64,000 bases of DNA from Streptomyces sp. NBC_00259 (GCF_036181745.1 NZ_CP108080.1:7505501-7569500); one strand, 5' to 3'. Shown: positions 50,490 through 59,579, numbered from the stretch's first letter. A program made the numbers and translations. Notes: generated by a model from the sequence alone, not told the origin.

Positions 50490-50867
50490 TCAGGAGGCCC
50501 CGGAGCCGAGTGCGTCCAGGGCCTCTCCCAATGAGGCGACGGTACGGACCGAGGTGTGCGGACCGGCCGTTTCCAGCAGCTCCCGTACGGGCGGCGAGGG
50601 CGCGGCCACGTACAGCGGCGCTTCCTCCTGGAGCCTCATCAGGAGTCCGAGCATGGCCGGGTCGGCGGACGTCACCGATCTCGTGTCCATCACGATGGTC
50701 CGGCCGTCGTCGAGCACGTCGTCGAGTCGCCGCGAAACACCGGCCAGCGCCTCCGGCCCGAGGTCGCCGCCCAGTGCGACGACCCAGGTGCTGCCGCGCC
50801 GGCTACAGCTGAGAACGCCGAGTGGGGAGGGGGCCGGGGACGAGGGTCGGCCGTCACGTTCATGCAT
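50490..50867 (-). CDS. STAS-domain protein
   Basis: A 125-residue protein with one STAS fold: VLSCSRRGSTWVVALGGDLG, IVMDTRSVTSADPAMLGLLM and ETAGPHTSVRTVASLGEALD. The equivalent of the phosphorylation loop reads TSADPAML, where the usual DSS motif is replaced by SAD, so regulation by phosphorylation may differ. ATG at 50867. It is 30 bp upstream of the GCS2 ligase on the same strand and could be co-transcribed with it. Confidence 0.75.
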   Translation of the reverse strand: MHERDGRPSSPAPSPLGVLSCSRRGSTWVVALGGDLGPEALAGVSRRLDDVLDDGRTIVMDTRSVTSADPAMLGLLMRLQEEAPLYVAAPSPPVRELLETAGPHTSVRTVASLGEALDALGSGAS

Positions 50868-51088
50868 CCTCAACGTCTAGCAGGCTCATCGGTCCGCTTC
50901 CAGGGGACCTGGGCCCCGCGGTCCGTCCCGCGGTGTGGTGAGGGGTACGACGACCCGCGGAAACCCTGTCGGAGAAGCAGTTGCTCCGCCACGGGGCCGA
51001 ATCAGCCGTTGGGGTCACCCCGGTGGGAATCCGTCGTCGATCGTCCGGTCGCACGGGCGTTGTCCTACCCCCGTGCGAGACTCGGAGA

Positions 51089-51790
51089 GTGATTATCGAA
51101 CGTGTGTATGTTGCCTCGTCCGATGAAGGGGAATGGCCCTGGACCGTGCCCTGCGTGCGCGGGCTCGTGGCGGACGGCCTGCGTCTGAGCGAGCCGGTGA
51201 CCTTTCTGGTGGGGGAGAACGGCTCGGGCAAGTCGACCCTGGTCGAGGCCCTCGCCGAAGGCTTCGGCCTGGACTCCTGGGGCGGCTCGCACGACTGGCG
51301 CTATGCCAGTCACCGCCCCAAATCGGTGCTCGGCGAGCGGATCCGCTTCGACGCGGCGCCGCGCGGGCGGCGCATGCTCGGCAACTGGTCCGCCCGCAAG
51401 GGCTTCTTCCTGCGCGCGGAGACGGCGCTGGACGCGCTGGACCGGGAGGGGTTCGCCCCGGATTCCGTCAGCCACGGCGAGGGCTTCCTCGCGGCGTTCC
51501 GGGGGAAGTTCCTCCAGCCCGGCCTGTATGTGATGGACGAGCCGGAAGCGGCGCTGTCGTTCGCGTCCTGTCTGGAACTGCTCGGCCATATCGACCAGTT
51601 GGTGAAGAGCGGTGGCCAGGTCATCTGCGCCACGCACTCTCCGCTGCTGACGGCGCTGCCCGGTGCGGACATCATCGAGGTCGGCGACCACGGTATGCGC
51701 AGGGTGGCCTGGGGCGAGCTCGCCCTGGTCGACCACTGGCGCCGCTACCTCGCCGAACCGCAGTCCTACCTGCGGCACGTCCTGGGGTGA
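51089..51790 (+). CDS. AAA/ABC-type ATPase
   Basis: A 233-residue single-domain ATPase. The Walker A motif is FLVGENGSGKSTLVEALAEG near residue 38. Walker B is LYVMDEPEAALSFASCLELL, and the H-loop region reads VICATHSPLLTALPGADIIE. It belongs to the AAA_21/SMC-like cytosolic ATPases, not to a transporter with membrane partners. The start GTG at 51089 lies just after GGAGAG; translation may need a very short leader. Function is unknown. It converges with the large PP2C gene. Confidence 0.85.
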   Translation: MIIERVYVASSDEGEWPWTVPCVRGLVADGLRLSEPVTFLVGENGSGKSTLVEALAEGFGLDSWGGSHDWRYASHRPKSVLGERIRFDAAPRGRRMLGNWSARKGFFLRAETALDALDREGFAPDSVSHGEGFLAAFRGKFLQPGLYVMDEPEAALSFASCLELLGHIDQLVKSGGQVICATHSPLLTALPGADIIEVGDHGMRRVAWGELALVDHWRRYLAEPQSYLRHVLG

Positions 51791-51822
51791 CAGCCGGCAG
51801 CTGTGGCCCGCCTGACCCGTCC

Positions 51823-53559
51823 TCACCTGCCTGCCCGGACAGACTCAGGTGTACGGAGCGCGAGGAAGGCCACGTCGTCGTCGTTGTCGTCCGGGCGGGC
51901 CTGCACCAGCAGGGAGTCGCTGAAGGAGTCCAGCGGACGACGGGCCAGGGAGGCGGCGTGCCTGCGGAGCTGGTCCATGCCCTCGTCGAGGGGGTGGCGA
52001 CGTGATTCGACGAGACCGTCGGTGTACAGCACGAGGGTGGACCGGGGCGGCAGCGTGAGGACCGCGTCGGTACGGGGAGTCGTGCAGCCCGTGCCGAGCA
52101 GCAGTCCGTGCCCCTCCGTCAGGAAACGCGTCCGGCCGTCGTGGGTGACCAGCAGCGGCGGCGGGTGGCCCGCGTTGGTCCAGTGCAGCTTCCAGAGCCC
52201 GTCGTCGCACAGGGTGAGCCGGGCCAGGACCATCGTGGCCATGGGCACTTGGATGATGCGCATGACGGCCTGGTCGAGGAGCGTGACCGCGGCGCAGGGC
52301 GAGTCGGGCTGCGTCCAGGCGAAAGCACGCAGCATGTTGCGGATCTGAGCCATGCCGCCTGCGGCGTCGAGGTCATGACCGACAACGTCACCGATCGCCA
52401 GCGCGGTCGTCCCGTCGATCAGGGAGAAGGCGTCGTACCAGTCGCCACCCACCTGGGAGGCGTGCGGAGCGGGCACGTACCGAGCTGTCATCTCCAGCCC
52501 CGGCACGGTGGGCATCTGGGGCAGCAGGTGCCGTTGCATGGTCTCGGCGACCTTGCGCTGCCGCTGGTACAGGCGTGCGTTGTCCAACGCCAGGCCCGCG
52601 CGCCGGGTGAGGTCCTCCAGGAGCGGCAGATCAGCGGCGGTGAAGGGCTCGGGACGGTGCGAGCGCCCCAGCGTCAGTGCGCCGAGCACTTCCCGCAGGC
52701 CGCGGATCGGGGCGATGGCGGCCGAATGCATGCCGGTCTCCGTGAAGAGCCGCTGCTGCTCGACAGCGATGCCGGAATCCGGTGGCCCGTGATAGGTGGA
52801 CGCGCTGGCAACGGTCGAGGCGGCGCCACGCAAGGCCCGTGACAAGGGCATCGGCGATTCCTGAGGCACCGGGGGCATGGGACCTTGCAGGTCCACGCGC
52901 TCGACGAGGACGCCGTCCTGCTGCTGAACGACGAGGGCGCGCCGTACCTCGTCGACCTCGGTGATCAGGTCGACGATCGCCCAGTCCGCGAGCCGGGGCA
53001 CGGTCAGTGCGGCCAGGCGGAGGAGGGCCTCGTCCACGTCCAGGGTCGAGGTGAGCCGTGTGGTGGTCTCGGCGAGCAGGGCGAGACGGTCGAGTTCGGT
53101 CAGCCGGGTGGTCCCGGCCTCGTCCTCGCGGGATTCGGCCGACTTCTGCGGCTGGTAGAGCAGCACCAGGGCGCCCAGGGATCCGGTGCTGAGGCAGTAG
53201 GGCGTGATGAGCCAGGACAGGCCGAGCAACGTGCCGTCCGCGCGGGCGAACCAGTCCAGGTCACGGTGTCCCGTGCTGTACGTGAGGAGAGCCTCCCGCA
53301 GTCCGCAGCGGCTGCGGGGCAAGGGGTGCCCGTGACTGTCACGGTGCAGCAGATCATGGGCGTCCTGCCCCACGAGCTCTTCGGCGGACCATTGGAAGAG
53401 GCTCCGGGACCGCCCGTTGACCGCGACGATGACCCCCTCGTCGTCCACCACGAGGGCGGCCGCCATGACCGCCTCCAACTCCCCGCCCAGCAGTTCCCCC
53501 GGCGCGGTCCGGCTCACGCGCAGTGGGTCCGCTCCATGACCGGGTGCGGTGACGTCCAT
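51823..53559 (-). CDS. SpoIIE/PP2C-family phosphatase with PAS and GAF sensor domains
   Basis: A 578-residue protein. A PAS domain (about 25-120; AALVVDDEGVIVAVNGRSRS) precedes a GAF domain (about 165-320; ETTTRLTSTLDVDEALLRLA). The C-terminal PP2C part (about 345-575) has HLLPQMPTVPGLEMTARYVP, VGGDWYDAFSL, IGDVVGHDLDAAGGMAQIRN, LVLYTDGLVESR and DNDDDVAFLAL; the metal-binding aspartates are kept, with GHD in place of GHG. The ATG at 53559 follows GAGGG. It probably dephosphorylates STAS antagonists in response to a signal sensed by PAS/GAF; which one is not known. Confidence 0.93.
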   Translation of the reverse strand: MDVTAPGHGADPLRVSRTAPGELLGGELEAVMAAALVVDDEGVIVAVNGRSRSLFQWSAEELVGQDAHDLLHRDSHGHPLPRSRCGLREALLTYSTGHRDLDWFARADGTLLGLSWLITPYCLSTGSLGALVLLYQPQKSAESREDEAGTTRLTELDRLALLAETTTRLTSTLDVDEALLRLAALTVPRLADWAIVDLITEVDEVRRALVVQQQDGVLVERVDLQGPMPPVPQESPMPLSRALRGAASTVASASTYHGPPDSGIAVEQQRLFTETGMHSAAIAPIRGLREVLGALTLGRSHRPEPFTAADLPLLEDLTRRAGLALDNARLYQRQRKVAETMQRHLLPQMPTVPGLEMTARYVPAPHASQVGGDWYDAFSLIDGTTALAIGDVVGHDLDAAGGMAQIRNMLRAFAWTQPDSPCAAVTLLDQAVMRIIQVPMATMVLARLTLCDDGLWKLHWTNAGHPPPLLVTHDGRTRFLTEGHGLLLGTGCTTPRTDAVLTLPPRSTLVLYTDGLVESRRHPLDEGMDQLRRHAASLARRPLDSFSDSLLVQARPDDNDDDVAFLALRTPESVRAGR

Positions 53560-53781
53560 GTCCCTCCTCGTGATGATCCCGACCTGATGGCTGTACCCCA
53601 AGAACAACATGCGGGCACGAATCTGCCCTGTCTATGACCGGTACAGCGTCCCATCGGGATCCGGAGGGCCCGGCCCCGCGGGCGCCGCGATGCGCAGCGC
53701 GGCGCCCGATCGGGATCCGGAAGGACCGGCCCAGCGGGCGCCGGCGCCACGGCCGCCGGCGCCCGCGGGTCCGCTCCGCGC

Positions 53782-54198
53782 CTAGTGTGAACGCCTGCGG
53801 CGTATGACCATCAGCAGCGCGAGCGTGGCGGCGGCCGAGCCGGCGAGCAGCGGCAGTCGATTCCTTCGGGCAACTTCAGCCGCTTGCCGGGCCGAGGCCT
53901 GCACCGTCCCGGGCGTGGTGTCGCGGAGCTTCTCGCCCGCCGTCGCCGCGGTGGCGGCGATCTGCTCCCTGGCGACGCCCGCCTTTTCTCCGAGCTGGTC
54001 CTTCATTCCGGTCGCCGCCTGCATGGCGCGGGTCTTCACGTCCGTCTTCGTCATCAGAGCCTCCACGGTCCTTCCGAGTTCCTCGCGGGTGTGCCGGGCC
54101 TGTGCGCGCAGCTCTTCCGGGGTCGGCTTGTCCGGATCCGCGTCCGGCGTCCCCGGAACTGTCGCCGCGCGACGGCCCTTTGAGGGGGTGGTGCTCAT
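53782..54198 (-). CDS. DUF3618 protein at the end of the gas-vesicle locus
   Basis: A 138-residue protein. It reads TPEELRAQARHTREELGRTV and EALMTKTDVKTRAMQAATGM, the DUF3618 pattern of long charged helices, and ends with a membrane helix (LPLLAGSAAATLALLMVIRR). The ATG at 54198 follows GAGGAAAGGGC. Many actinomycetes carry such genes beside envelope or stress genes. It lies 119 bp downstream of gvpK, so it may or may not belong to the operon. Confidence 0.82.
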   Translation of the reverse strand: MSTTPSKGRRAATVPGTPDADPDKPTPEELRAQARHTREELGRTVEALMTKTDVKTRAMQAATGMKDQLGEKAGVAREQIAATAATAGEKLRDTTPGTVQASARQAAEVARRNRLPLLAGSAAATLALLMVIRRRRSH

Positions 54199-54317
54199 CG
54201 GTGTGCCCTTTCCTCGATCTCGTGTCCATCCGTCCTGGCGCCGCGTACGGCTTGCCCGGAGAACGGGCGGTGCCGCCTCCCGGACGTTCTTCCTGCCCCT
54301 GTGTGCGGCACTCGCGG

Positions 54318-54599
54318 TCAGTCCCCGCGGGGCAGCAGGGGACCCAGCGGCCCGAGGTCGATGTTCAGGTCCTCGGGCCTGAGGCCGAACGTGTCCCGGA
54401 GCTGTCCCATCCGGTCTTCGAGCAGCATCAGCGTGATGCCGATGCGTTCCTCCTGCTCGGGGGTGAGCTCCCCGGTCTCCACCCGGCGCAGCGCCTGACG
54501 TTCCATGAGCTGCCGCAAGAGCTCGACGACGGTGAGCACCAACTGGGCGAGATCCCGCTCGACGGTGTCGGGGTCGAGGTCCATGCGTCGTGCGGTCAC
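54318..54599 (-). CDS. gvpK: Gas vesicle protein GvpK
   Basis: A 93-residue protein starting with GTG at 54599, overlapping the gvpS stop as GTGA. The sequence LVLTVVELLRQLMERQALRR and DRMGQLRDTFGLRPEDLNID is the GvpK signature. GvpK is an accessory protein needed for gas-vesicle assembly in halophiles and is a conserved last member of the streptomycete gvp operon. No gas-vesicle function has been shown in most streptomycetes. Last gene of the ten-gene operon. Confidence 0.9.
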   Translation of the reverse strand: MTARRMDLDPDTVERDLAQLVLTVVELLRQLMERQALRRVETGELTPEQEERIGITLMLLEDRMGQLRDTFGLRPEDLNIDLGPLGPLLPRGD

Positions 54600-54955
54600 G
54601 TCGTCACCTGCCCCGACGCCGGGGACGGCTCGGCGCTGTCGGCGAAGCCGAAGCACTCCGAGGAGGACGCGGGGGACTCGGAGTACTCGGAGGCCCCGAA
54701 GGATGCGAACGGGGAGGCCACCGCCGGTCCCACCGAGCAGATCAGCGCGTTGAGGTCGACGCGTACGAGGTCGACGTCCGCGATACGCAGGGTCACATCC
54801 CCCTTGATCACCACACCACCGGCCAGCAGCCGGTCGAGGAGGTCCACCAGGGCGAGCCGGCGCTCCGCGAGAGCGGGGGAGAGCGGCTGCGTCCTCGGCT
54901 CCGGTCCTGTGCCGTGGCGCCTTGTCCCCGGCCTGTTTCCTGTCGGGGCCGTCAT
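54596..54955 (-). CDS. gvpS: Gas vesicle protein GvpS (GvpA/J-like)
   Basis: A 119-residue GvpA-family minor protein: LALVDLLDRLLAGGVVIKGD and VDLVRVDLNALICSVGPAVA form the gas-vesicle fold. The last 40 residues are Ser/Ala/Glu/Tyr-rich (FASFGASEYSESPASSSEC) and have no family match. ATG at 54955, whose first four bases overlap the gvpL stop (ATGA). Position between gvpL and gvpK supports the name. Confidence 0.87.
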   Translation of the reverse strand: MTAPTGNRPGTRRHGTGPEPRTQPLSPALAERRLALVDLLDRLLAGGVVIKGDVTLRIADVDLVRVDLNALICSVGPAVASPFASFGASEYSESPASSSECFGFADSAEPSPASGQVTT

Positions 54956-55752
54956 GGCGCCTCGCTCCGCCCGGCCGCCGGGGCAGCCGTCGTGACCGCG
55001 AAGGAGTACGGCGCCCATGGTCCGGTCAGCTCCACCCGCACCCCGGGACCGGGGGGCGTCAGCCGCTGCACGTCCGCGACGAACGCCTCGCAGTGCTCGC
55101 GCGGTACGAGATAGGCGGCGTTGAGCACGTTGCCGCGGGTCACGCCCGGGAGCCGCGGGTCCTGGGGCCGGTGCAGACAGTCGGCCTCCGCGCGCCGGCA
55201 CAGCTCCGCGTGGATCCGGCGCGACACGGCGTCGGCCCGGGCGAAGGAGCTGTCCGCGGTGTCGCGCTGCCGCAGCCGCTGCCGGAGGTAGTCCCGCCCC
55301 GTCGTCGGCCGATCGCCGTGCGACGCCTTCGCGGGCGTGTCCGGCGTCTCGGCCGTGCCCTCGGCGTAGACCTTGACCCCCCACTCGACCCGCCCGTCGA
55401 GCCGCTCCAGGGCCCGGCCGAACTGCTCGCGGCCCGAGTCGAGGAGCCGCTTGACACCACTGTCGTCCTGGCACACGGTCACCAGGCGGAGCGGCAGCGG
55501 TGTGGTGAGCGTGGTGAGGGACCCGACCACGGCGTCGTGTCCGCGCGCGGTGGCGGCGAGCCAGTCGAGGTCCTCCAGGCGGTCGCGCAGCGGTGCCTCC
55601 GCGAAGTCCGCCGCGGGTACGTCGCTCACCACGGCGACCAGGCCGTCATGGGCGAGCAGCCGGGGAGGCGCACCGGCCACGCCCCGCACCGCTTCGGGCA
55701 GGACCCCGTCGAAAGGACGGGTCACGGCGTACACGTAGCGCAGTTCAGTCAT
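54952..55752 (-). CDS. gvpL: Gas vesicle protein GvpL (GvpF/L family)
   Basis: A 266-residue GvpF/L-type protein. It begins MTELRYVYAVTRPFDGVLPE and has LPLRLVTVCQDDSGVKRLLD and VEWGVKVYAEGTAETPDTPA. The last part, VELTGPWAPYSFAVTTA, is the conserved GvpF/L ending. Family members form part of the vesicle assembly machinery and interact with GvpA. ATG at 55752 overlaps the gvpJ stop by four bases. A second F/L paralogue (gvpF) lies upstream in the operon. Confidence 0.92.
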   Translation of the reverse strand: MTELRYVYAVTRPFDGVLPEAVRGVAGAPPRLLAHDGLVAVVSDVPAADFAEAPLRDRLEDLDWLAATARGHDAVVGSLTTLTTPLPLRLVTVCQDDSGVKRLLDSGREQFGRALERLDGRVEWGVKVYAEGTAETPDTPAKASHGDRPTTGRDYLRQRLRQRDTADSSFARADAVSRRIHAELCRRAEADCLHRPQDPRLPGVTRGNVLNAAYLVPREHCEAFVADVQRLTPPGPGVRVELTGPWAPYSFAVTTAAPAAGRSEAP

Positions 55753-56063
55753 GCGGAATCCGCCTCCAGGGCAGCGATGCGCTGCCGCAACCGCTCGTTC
55801 TCCTCGGCGAGTTCACGCCGGCGCGCTCCGGACGAGAGGGAGGGGTCGTCCTCCCACCAGTCGATGCCCATCTCCTTCGCGCGTTCGACGGAGGCAACGA
55901 CGAGACGGAGCTTGATGGTGAGGAGTTCGATGTCGAGAAGATTGATCCGGATGTCCCCGGCGATGACGATGCCCTTGTCGAGGACGCGTTCCAGGATGTC
56001 GGCGAGGTTGGCTCCCGAGTCCGGGGGACCGTAGGGACCGGGGAGCCGGCTCGGCGTCGTCAT
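55749..56063 (-). CDS. gvpJ: Gas vesicle protein GvpJ (GvpA-like)
   Basis: A 104-residue GvpA-family protein: NLADILERVLDKGIVIAGDI then RINLLDIELLTIKLRLVVAS. The C-terminal third (GARRRELAEENERLRQRIAA) is a short coiled coil, as in GvpJ proteins. The start ATG overlaps the gvpZ stop as ATGA. It could nucleate or cap the gas vesicle in species that form them. Confidence 0.9.
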   Translation of the reverse strand: MTTPSRLPGPYGPPDSGANLADILERVLDKGIVIAGDIRINLLDIELLTIKLRLVVASVERAKEMGIDWWEDDPSLSSGARRRELAEENERLRQRIAALEADSA

Positions 56064-57229
56064 CGACGGCTCCGGGCCCCGGCCGTGGCGGGGACGGGCT
56101 CTTCGTCGTCGTAGGCGCCCTCGTGCTCCGCCTCGTACGAGCCCTCGCCGTCGGCCTCGTCGAAGGCCTCGTCCTCCCGCTCCTCCTCCGGCTCGTCCTC
56201 GACGGCGCCGTCGTCCTCGGCGTACGCGCCTTCGGGCTCCCCGGACTCGTCCTCGTAGCCCTCCTCGGCCACCTCTTCGTCCTCGTAGTCGTCGTAGGCG
56301 TACGGCTCCTCGTCGCCGGTGTCCTCGATCTCGTCCGTTGCCGGCTCGTCCTCGGTGCCGCCGGTCTCGTCCGCCGGGTCGTCGTCGGCGAGACCCTCCT
56401 CGTGGGTGGTCACGACCTCGCCGTCGCGGATCTCGCCGCGCCAGCCGTCCTCGGCCTCACCGCGCATCGAGATGTGGCGCGCGAAGTTCTTCAGGTCGAG
56501 GCGGGCCCGCCGTCCCTGGGCACGCCAGATGTTGCCGGTCTTCTCGAACAGCCCCTTGGGGTAGTACTCGATGACGAGCAGCACGCGCGTGAGACTCTCG
56601 CCGAGCTCGTGGAAGGTGACGACGCCCTTGGTGGTGCCCTTGGCGCCCTCCGAGCTCCAGGCGATGCGCGTGTCGGGGATCTGTTCGGTGGTGTGCGCCT
56701 TCCAGCTGCGGCTGGACCAGAAGACCTTGAGGTTCCAGTCGGAGGTCGTGTCGTCCGCGGCTCCGGCGCTCCTGACGCCCTTGGCGAAGGTGGAGAAGTC
56801 CTGGTAGCGGGTCCACTGGTCGTATGCCTCGCGCACCGGCACACCGACGTCGACGGACTCCATGATGACGGTGGGCTTCCGCCCGCCTCCGCCCTTCTTG
56901 CCTCGCTTGCCGGAACCTGCGATGCCCTTCACGGCCTCCTTGACGTTGTCCTTGAGCCGCGAGGCGCCCATCTCCACCGCCGCACGCACGGGGCCCTTGC
57001 CCTCGGCGAGCTTGCGGCCGCCGTCGAGGGCCAGCCGGGCGAAACCAGGGCTGCGGCCCTCGGCGATGTCGGTGAGCTTGACGGTGCTCTCGCCGAGCTT
57101 GCGGCCGAGGCCGGCCAGGACGCGTTCGGTCTGCGCGAGTGCATAGCCCTGCAGTTCGGCCTTGAGCCGGTCGACCGCCTCCTGGTCGAGGGTGCCGAGC
57201 ACGCCGTTCGCCTTCTTCGTGTCAGGCAT
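56060..57229 (-). CDS. gvpZ: Gas-vesicle operon SRPBCC protein GvpZ
   Basis: A 389-residue protein. The first ~115 residues are a helical, lysine-rich region; a SRPBCC/START-like ligand-binding domain follows (about 118-265: VIMESVDVGVPVREAYDQWT, KGVVTFHELGESLTRVLLVI and EKTGNIWRAQGRRARLDLKN). After residue 280 comes a 100-residue extremely acidic tail (Asp/Glu runs with Tyr). ATG at 57229 overlaps gvpY by 8 bp. The name follows position and the equivalent gene of Streptomyces coelicolor; its role in vesicles is not established. Confidence 0.85.
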   Translation of the reverse strand: MPDTKKANGVLGTLDQEAVDRLKAELQGYALAQTERVLAGLGRKLGESTVKLTDIAEGRSPGFARLALDGGRKLAEGKGPVRAAVEMGASRLKDNVKEAVKGIAGSGKRGKKGGGGRKPTVIMESVDVGVPVREAYDQWTRYQDFSTFAKGVRSAGAADDTTSDWNLKVFWSSRSWKAHTTEQIPDTRIAWSSEGAKGTTKGVVTFHELGESLTRVLLVIEYYPKGLFEKTGNIWRAQGRRARLDLKNFARHISMRGEAEDGWRGEIRDGEVVTTHEEGLADDDPADETGGTEDEPATDEIEDTGDEEPYAYDDYEDEEVAEEGYEDESGEPEGAYAEDDGAVEDEPEEEREDEAFDEADGEGSYEAEHEGAYDDEEPVPATAGARSRR

Positions 57230-57818
57230 CGGAGCGGCCTCCCCTCGTGCTGCTCGCGCGGGCTGTCGTCTTGCGTGCCGCCGTCTTGCGCGCCGCGGTC
57301 CTCTTCCCGTTGGCGCTGCTTCCCGAGGACGTACGCTGCGGCGCTGCCTTCTTCGCGGCGGCCCGTCCGGTGGACTTTCCGGGGGCCTTCTTCCCGGCGG
57401 AGCTCTTGGCCGCCGGCTTCTTCGAGTTCCGGTCCCCGGACGCCTGCTCCGGCACGGAGCTCCGTGTCTTCTCCTGCACGTCGTCGACCGCGCCGGTCAC
57501 TCCCGCCACGCGGTCCTGGACGCCCAGGGTGCGTTCGTGCAGCCGGTCGGCCAGCCCGCCGATCTGCCGGTTGACGATGGCGCCGGTCGCGGCCTTGCCG
57601 ACCCCGCGCAGGTCGTCGCGCAGCTGGTCGCCGATCTCCTTGAACTGCGGGTTGTTCTGCAGTTGCCGGGTGACCGAGTCGAGCAGGGCGCGGGGGTTCA
57701 GCTGCAGGCGTTTGCCCGCGACCATCGTGCCGACGGCGAAGGCCAGTTTCGCCTTCTTCGTCCGTCCCAGCAGATAGCCCGCTCCCACCGCGAGTCCGAT
57801 GGTCAGCCTGTTGTTCAT
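57222..57818 (-). CDS. gvpY: Gas-vesicle operon protein GvpY
   Basis: A 198-residue protein. It begins MNNRLTIGLAVGAGYLLGRT, a hydrophobic patch with a GYLLGR motif, then LNPRALLDSVTRQLQNNPQF. The second half is a Lys/Ala/Ser-rich, histone-like region (KKPAAKSSAGKKAPGKSTGR), which could bind nucleic acid or acidic partners such as the acidic tail of GvpZ. ATG at 57818 overlaps the gvpG stop (ATGA). The name is by position; function unknown. Confidence 0.83.
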   Translation of the reverse strand: MNNRLTIGLAVGAGYLLGRTKKAKLAFAVGTMVAGKRLQLNPRALLDSVTRQLQNNPQFKEIGDQLRDDLRGVGKAATGAIVNRQIGGLADRLHERTLGVQDRVAGVTGAVDDVQEKTRSSVPEQASGDRNSKKPAAKSSAGKKAPGKSTGRAAAKKAAPQRTSSGSSANGKRTAARKTAARKTTARASSTRGGRSDA

Positions 57819-58051
57819 GGTGTCGGTGCACCTCTTTCAAGTCGGTCGAGGAGCTCGTCCTCGCGGCGGTCGAACTCCGCCTCGTCGATCTCGCCGGACT
57901 CCAGCCGCCGCTCCAGGAGGGCGAGTTCACGCGCGATGGTCGACGGGTCGTAGTACTGCCTCTCGGCCTCGGCGGCGACCTGCTGGAGCACCCAGAAGGT
58001 CCCGCGCACCGGAGCCGCCGGCAGCAGGAGCAGCTCACCCAGCAGACCCAT
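57815..58051 (-). CDS. gvpG: Gas vesicle protein GvpG
   Basis: A 78-residue protein: MGLLGELLLLPAAPVRGTFW and VLQQVAAEAERQYYDPSTIA, ending in a charged helix LLERRLESGEIDEAEFDRRE. This is the standard GvpG pattern, an accessory assembly factor. ATG at 58051, 6 bp after the gvpF stop; its own stop overlaps gvpY. Confidence 0.92.
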   Translation of the reverse strand: MGLLGELLLLPAAPVRGTFWVLQQVAAEAERQYYDPSTIARELALLERRLESGEIDEAEFDRREDELLDRLERGAPTP

Positions 58052-58057
58052 GGGACG

Positions 58058-58774
58058 TCACTCCACGAAGCTGTAGGGGGGAAGGGGGCCGTTGATCTGC
58101 AACGACAGCTGCGGGTTGGCCTTGGCCAGCGCGTTCACGGACGCGATGAACGACTCCGCGTCCTCCTGTGACACCAGGCACGAGATGCTGGCGAGCCAGC
58201 CGCCGGACTCGGGTCCGACACTGACCGCCTCCGCGACCCGCACGAGTTCCTGGTGCAGCCGGTCGGCGTCGATCAGCTCCTGCTGCTGCACCACGGCCAC
58301 GATGCGCTCGCCCAGTTGGAGCTTCTGCTCGTGCGTGCCGCCGCCTGCCGCCCGGTTGGCCTCGCTCATCGCGCGGAGCTCGGGCTGGTCGGAGAGGACG
58401 CGGTGGAGCAGGGCCTCCTCGTCATGGGTGGCCTTCACGTTGTACTCGACCTTCCCGCCGAGTGCCGCGAGGCGCTCCTGGAAGTGCTCCGCGCGTTCGG
58501 CGAGCACGGCCTTCACCGCGGCGTCGTCGGGCGAGATTCCCCCGAAGCGCATCGGCAGCACCGCACCCGTCGCGGACGCCTCCGAGAGCACACGCTGGTG
58601 GGCGAGGAGGTCGCGCCGCTTGGGCCGCAGGGCATCGGGTGCGTCGCTGACGATGGCGAGGAGTTCGCCTTCGGCCAACGTCCGTACAGGCAGCGGGGGT
58701 TCCCCCACGCCGACCAGTTCCGCCGTGGGCCCGGGGTGGGTGCGGTGGACGATGCCGTAGACGTAGGTGCTCAT
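58058..58774 (-). CDS. gvpF: Gas vesicle protein GvpF (GvpF/L family)
   Basis: A 238-residue protein: [20 protein letters not shown], then [20 protein letters not shown] and [20 protein letters not shown], ending [16 protein letters not shown]. It matches the GvpF/L family along its length. The ATG overlaps the gvpA stop (ATGA). GvpF interacts with GvpA in early assembly in other organisms; here it is the second gene after the structural gene. Confidence 0.93.
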   Translation of the reverse strand: MSTYVYGIVHRTHPGPTAELVGVGEPPLPVRTLAEGELLAIVSDAPDALRPKRRDLLAHQRVLSEASATGAVLPMRFGGISPDDAAVKAVLAERAEHFQERLAALGGKVEYNVKATHDEEALLHRVLSDQPELRAMSEANRAAGGGTHEQKLQLGERIVAVVQQQELIDADRLHQELVRVAEAVSVGPESGGWLASISCLVSQEDAESFIASVNALAKANPQLSLQINGPLPPYSFVE

Positions 58775-59196
58775 TCCTGCTCCTCCTTCCTGCGTGACGT
58801 GCTGGTGCGCCGCGTGCGGGGCTTGGGCTCCGACCTGCCCTCGTCACGGGCCTTCTCGAACGCGTCGGAGATGGTCTCGGCGGCGCCGGAGAGCGCGCCC
58901 TTGGACTTGCCGCGCGCGCCGGACTCGGTGATCTCCCCGACGATCTCGGGCAGTCCGGGGCTGGCGTTCGGGCCCGACTCCAGATCGAGCCGATTGCACG
59001 CCTCGGCGAACCGCAGATAGGTGTCGACGCTCGCGACGACGACCCGTATGTCGATCTTCAGGATCTCGATGCCGACGAGTGAGACGCGTACGAACGCGTC
59101 GATCACGAGTCCCCGGTCGAGAACGAGTTCAAGGACGTCGTACAGTCCGCTGGTGCCGCCGCCACTGCGGCTCTGTTGTGCCGGAACCACGGTCAT
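58771..59196 (-). CDS. gvpA: Gas vesicle structural protein GvpA
   Basis: A 141-residue protein. The conserved GvpA core is [20 protein letters not shown] followed by [20 protein letters not shown] and [15 protein letters not shown], the amphipathic wall-forming segment. A 50-residue charged C-terminal extension ([20 protein letters not shown]) is typical of streptomycete GvpA and absent from cyanobacterial GvpA. ATG at 59196 with GGGAGG 9 bases upstream. It is 80 bp downstream of gvpO. Confidence 0.93.
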   Translation of the reverse strand: MTVVPAQQSRSGGGTSGLYDVLELVLDRGLVIDAFVRVSLVGIEILKIDIRVVVASVDTYLRFAEACNRLDLESGPNASPGLPEIVGEITESGARGKSKGALSGAAETISDAFEKARDEGRSEPKPRTRRTSTSRRKEEQE

Positions 59197-59276
59197 GGTC
59201 CGGAACCTCCCACTTCTGTTGGTCACTTCTGGTCGTCATGGGTCGTTGCGGGACGTGCGGACGGCCACCCGGTTCC

Positions 59277-59579
59277 TCAGGAGGGATCCGCCCTTCCGCG
59301 CTCGTATCGCCTCACGCGGTGGTACGAGGCGAGTTCACCGTCGGTGGTGAGGGTGACCTCGTAGGTCGCGAGAAGGCTGGTGGTGTCGGGAATCCGGGCG
59401 AGTTCCACGGTCTCGACCTTCAATTCCCAGCCTTCGTCCGTCCGCGCGAACGACGAGACCGATTCCACGTGCATTCCCGTGAGTTCGGTGAGCTGGGACC
59501 TGGCCGCCCGCATCACTTCCGATGCGGTCGGCTCCCGGTCCGCCCCGGCCTCACCGTTGGTTCTGGATGAGTTCGTCAT
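59277..59579 (-). CDS. gvpO: Gas vesicle protein GvpO
   Basis: A 100-residue protein with the GvpO signature: SEVMRAARSQLTELTGMHVE and DEGWELKVETVELARIPDTT, ending YEVTLTTDGELASYHRVRRY. I place the start at the ATG 59579, 5 bases after GAGG. The upstream ATG at 59597 lies inside the predicted SigB-type promoter region, so it could not be on that transcript. First gene of the operon; in other species GvpO is regulatory or accessory. Confidence 0.9.
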   Translation of the reverse strand: MTNSSRTNGEAGADREPTASEVMRAARSQLTELTGMHVESVSSFARTDEGWELKVETVELARIPDTTSLLATYEVTLTTDGELASYHRVRRYERGRADPS

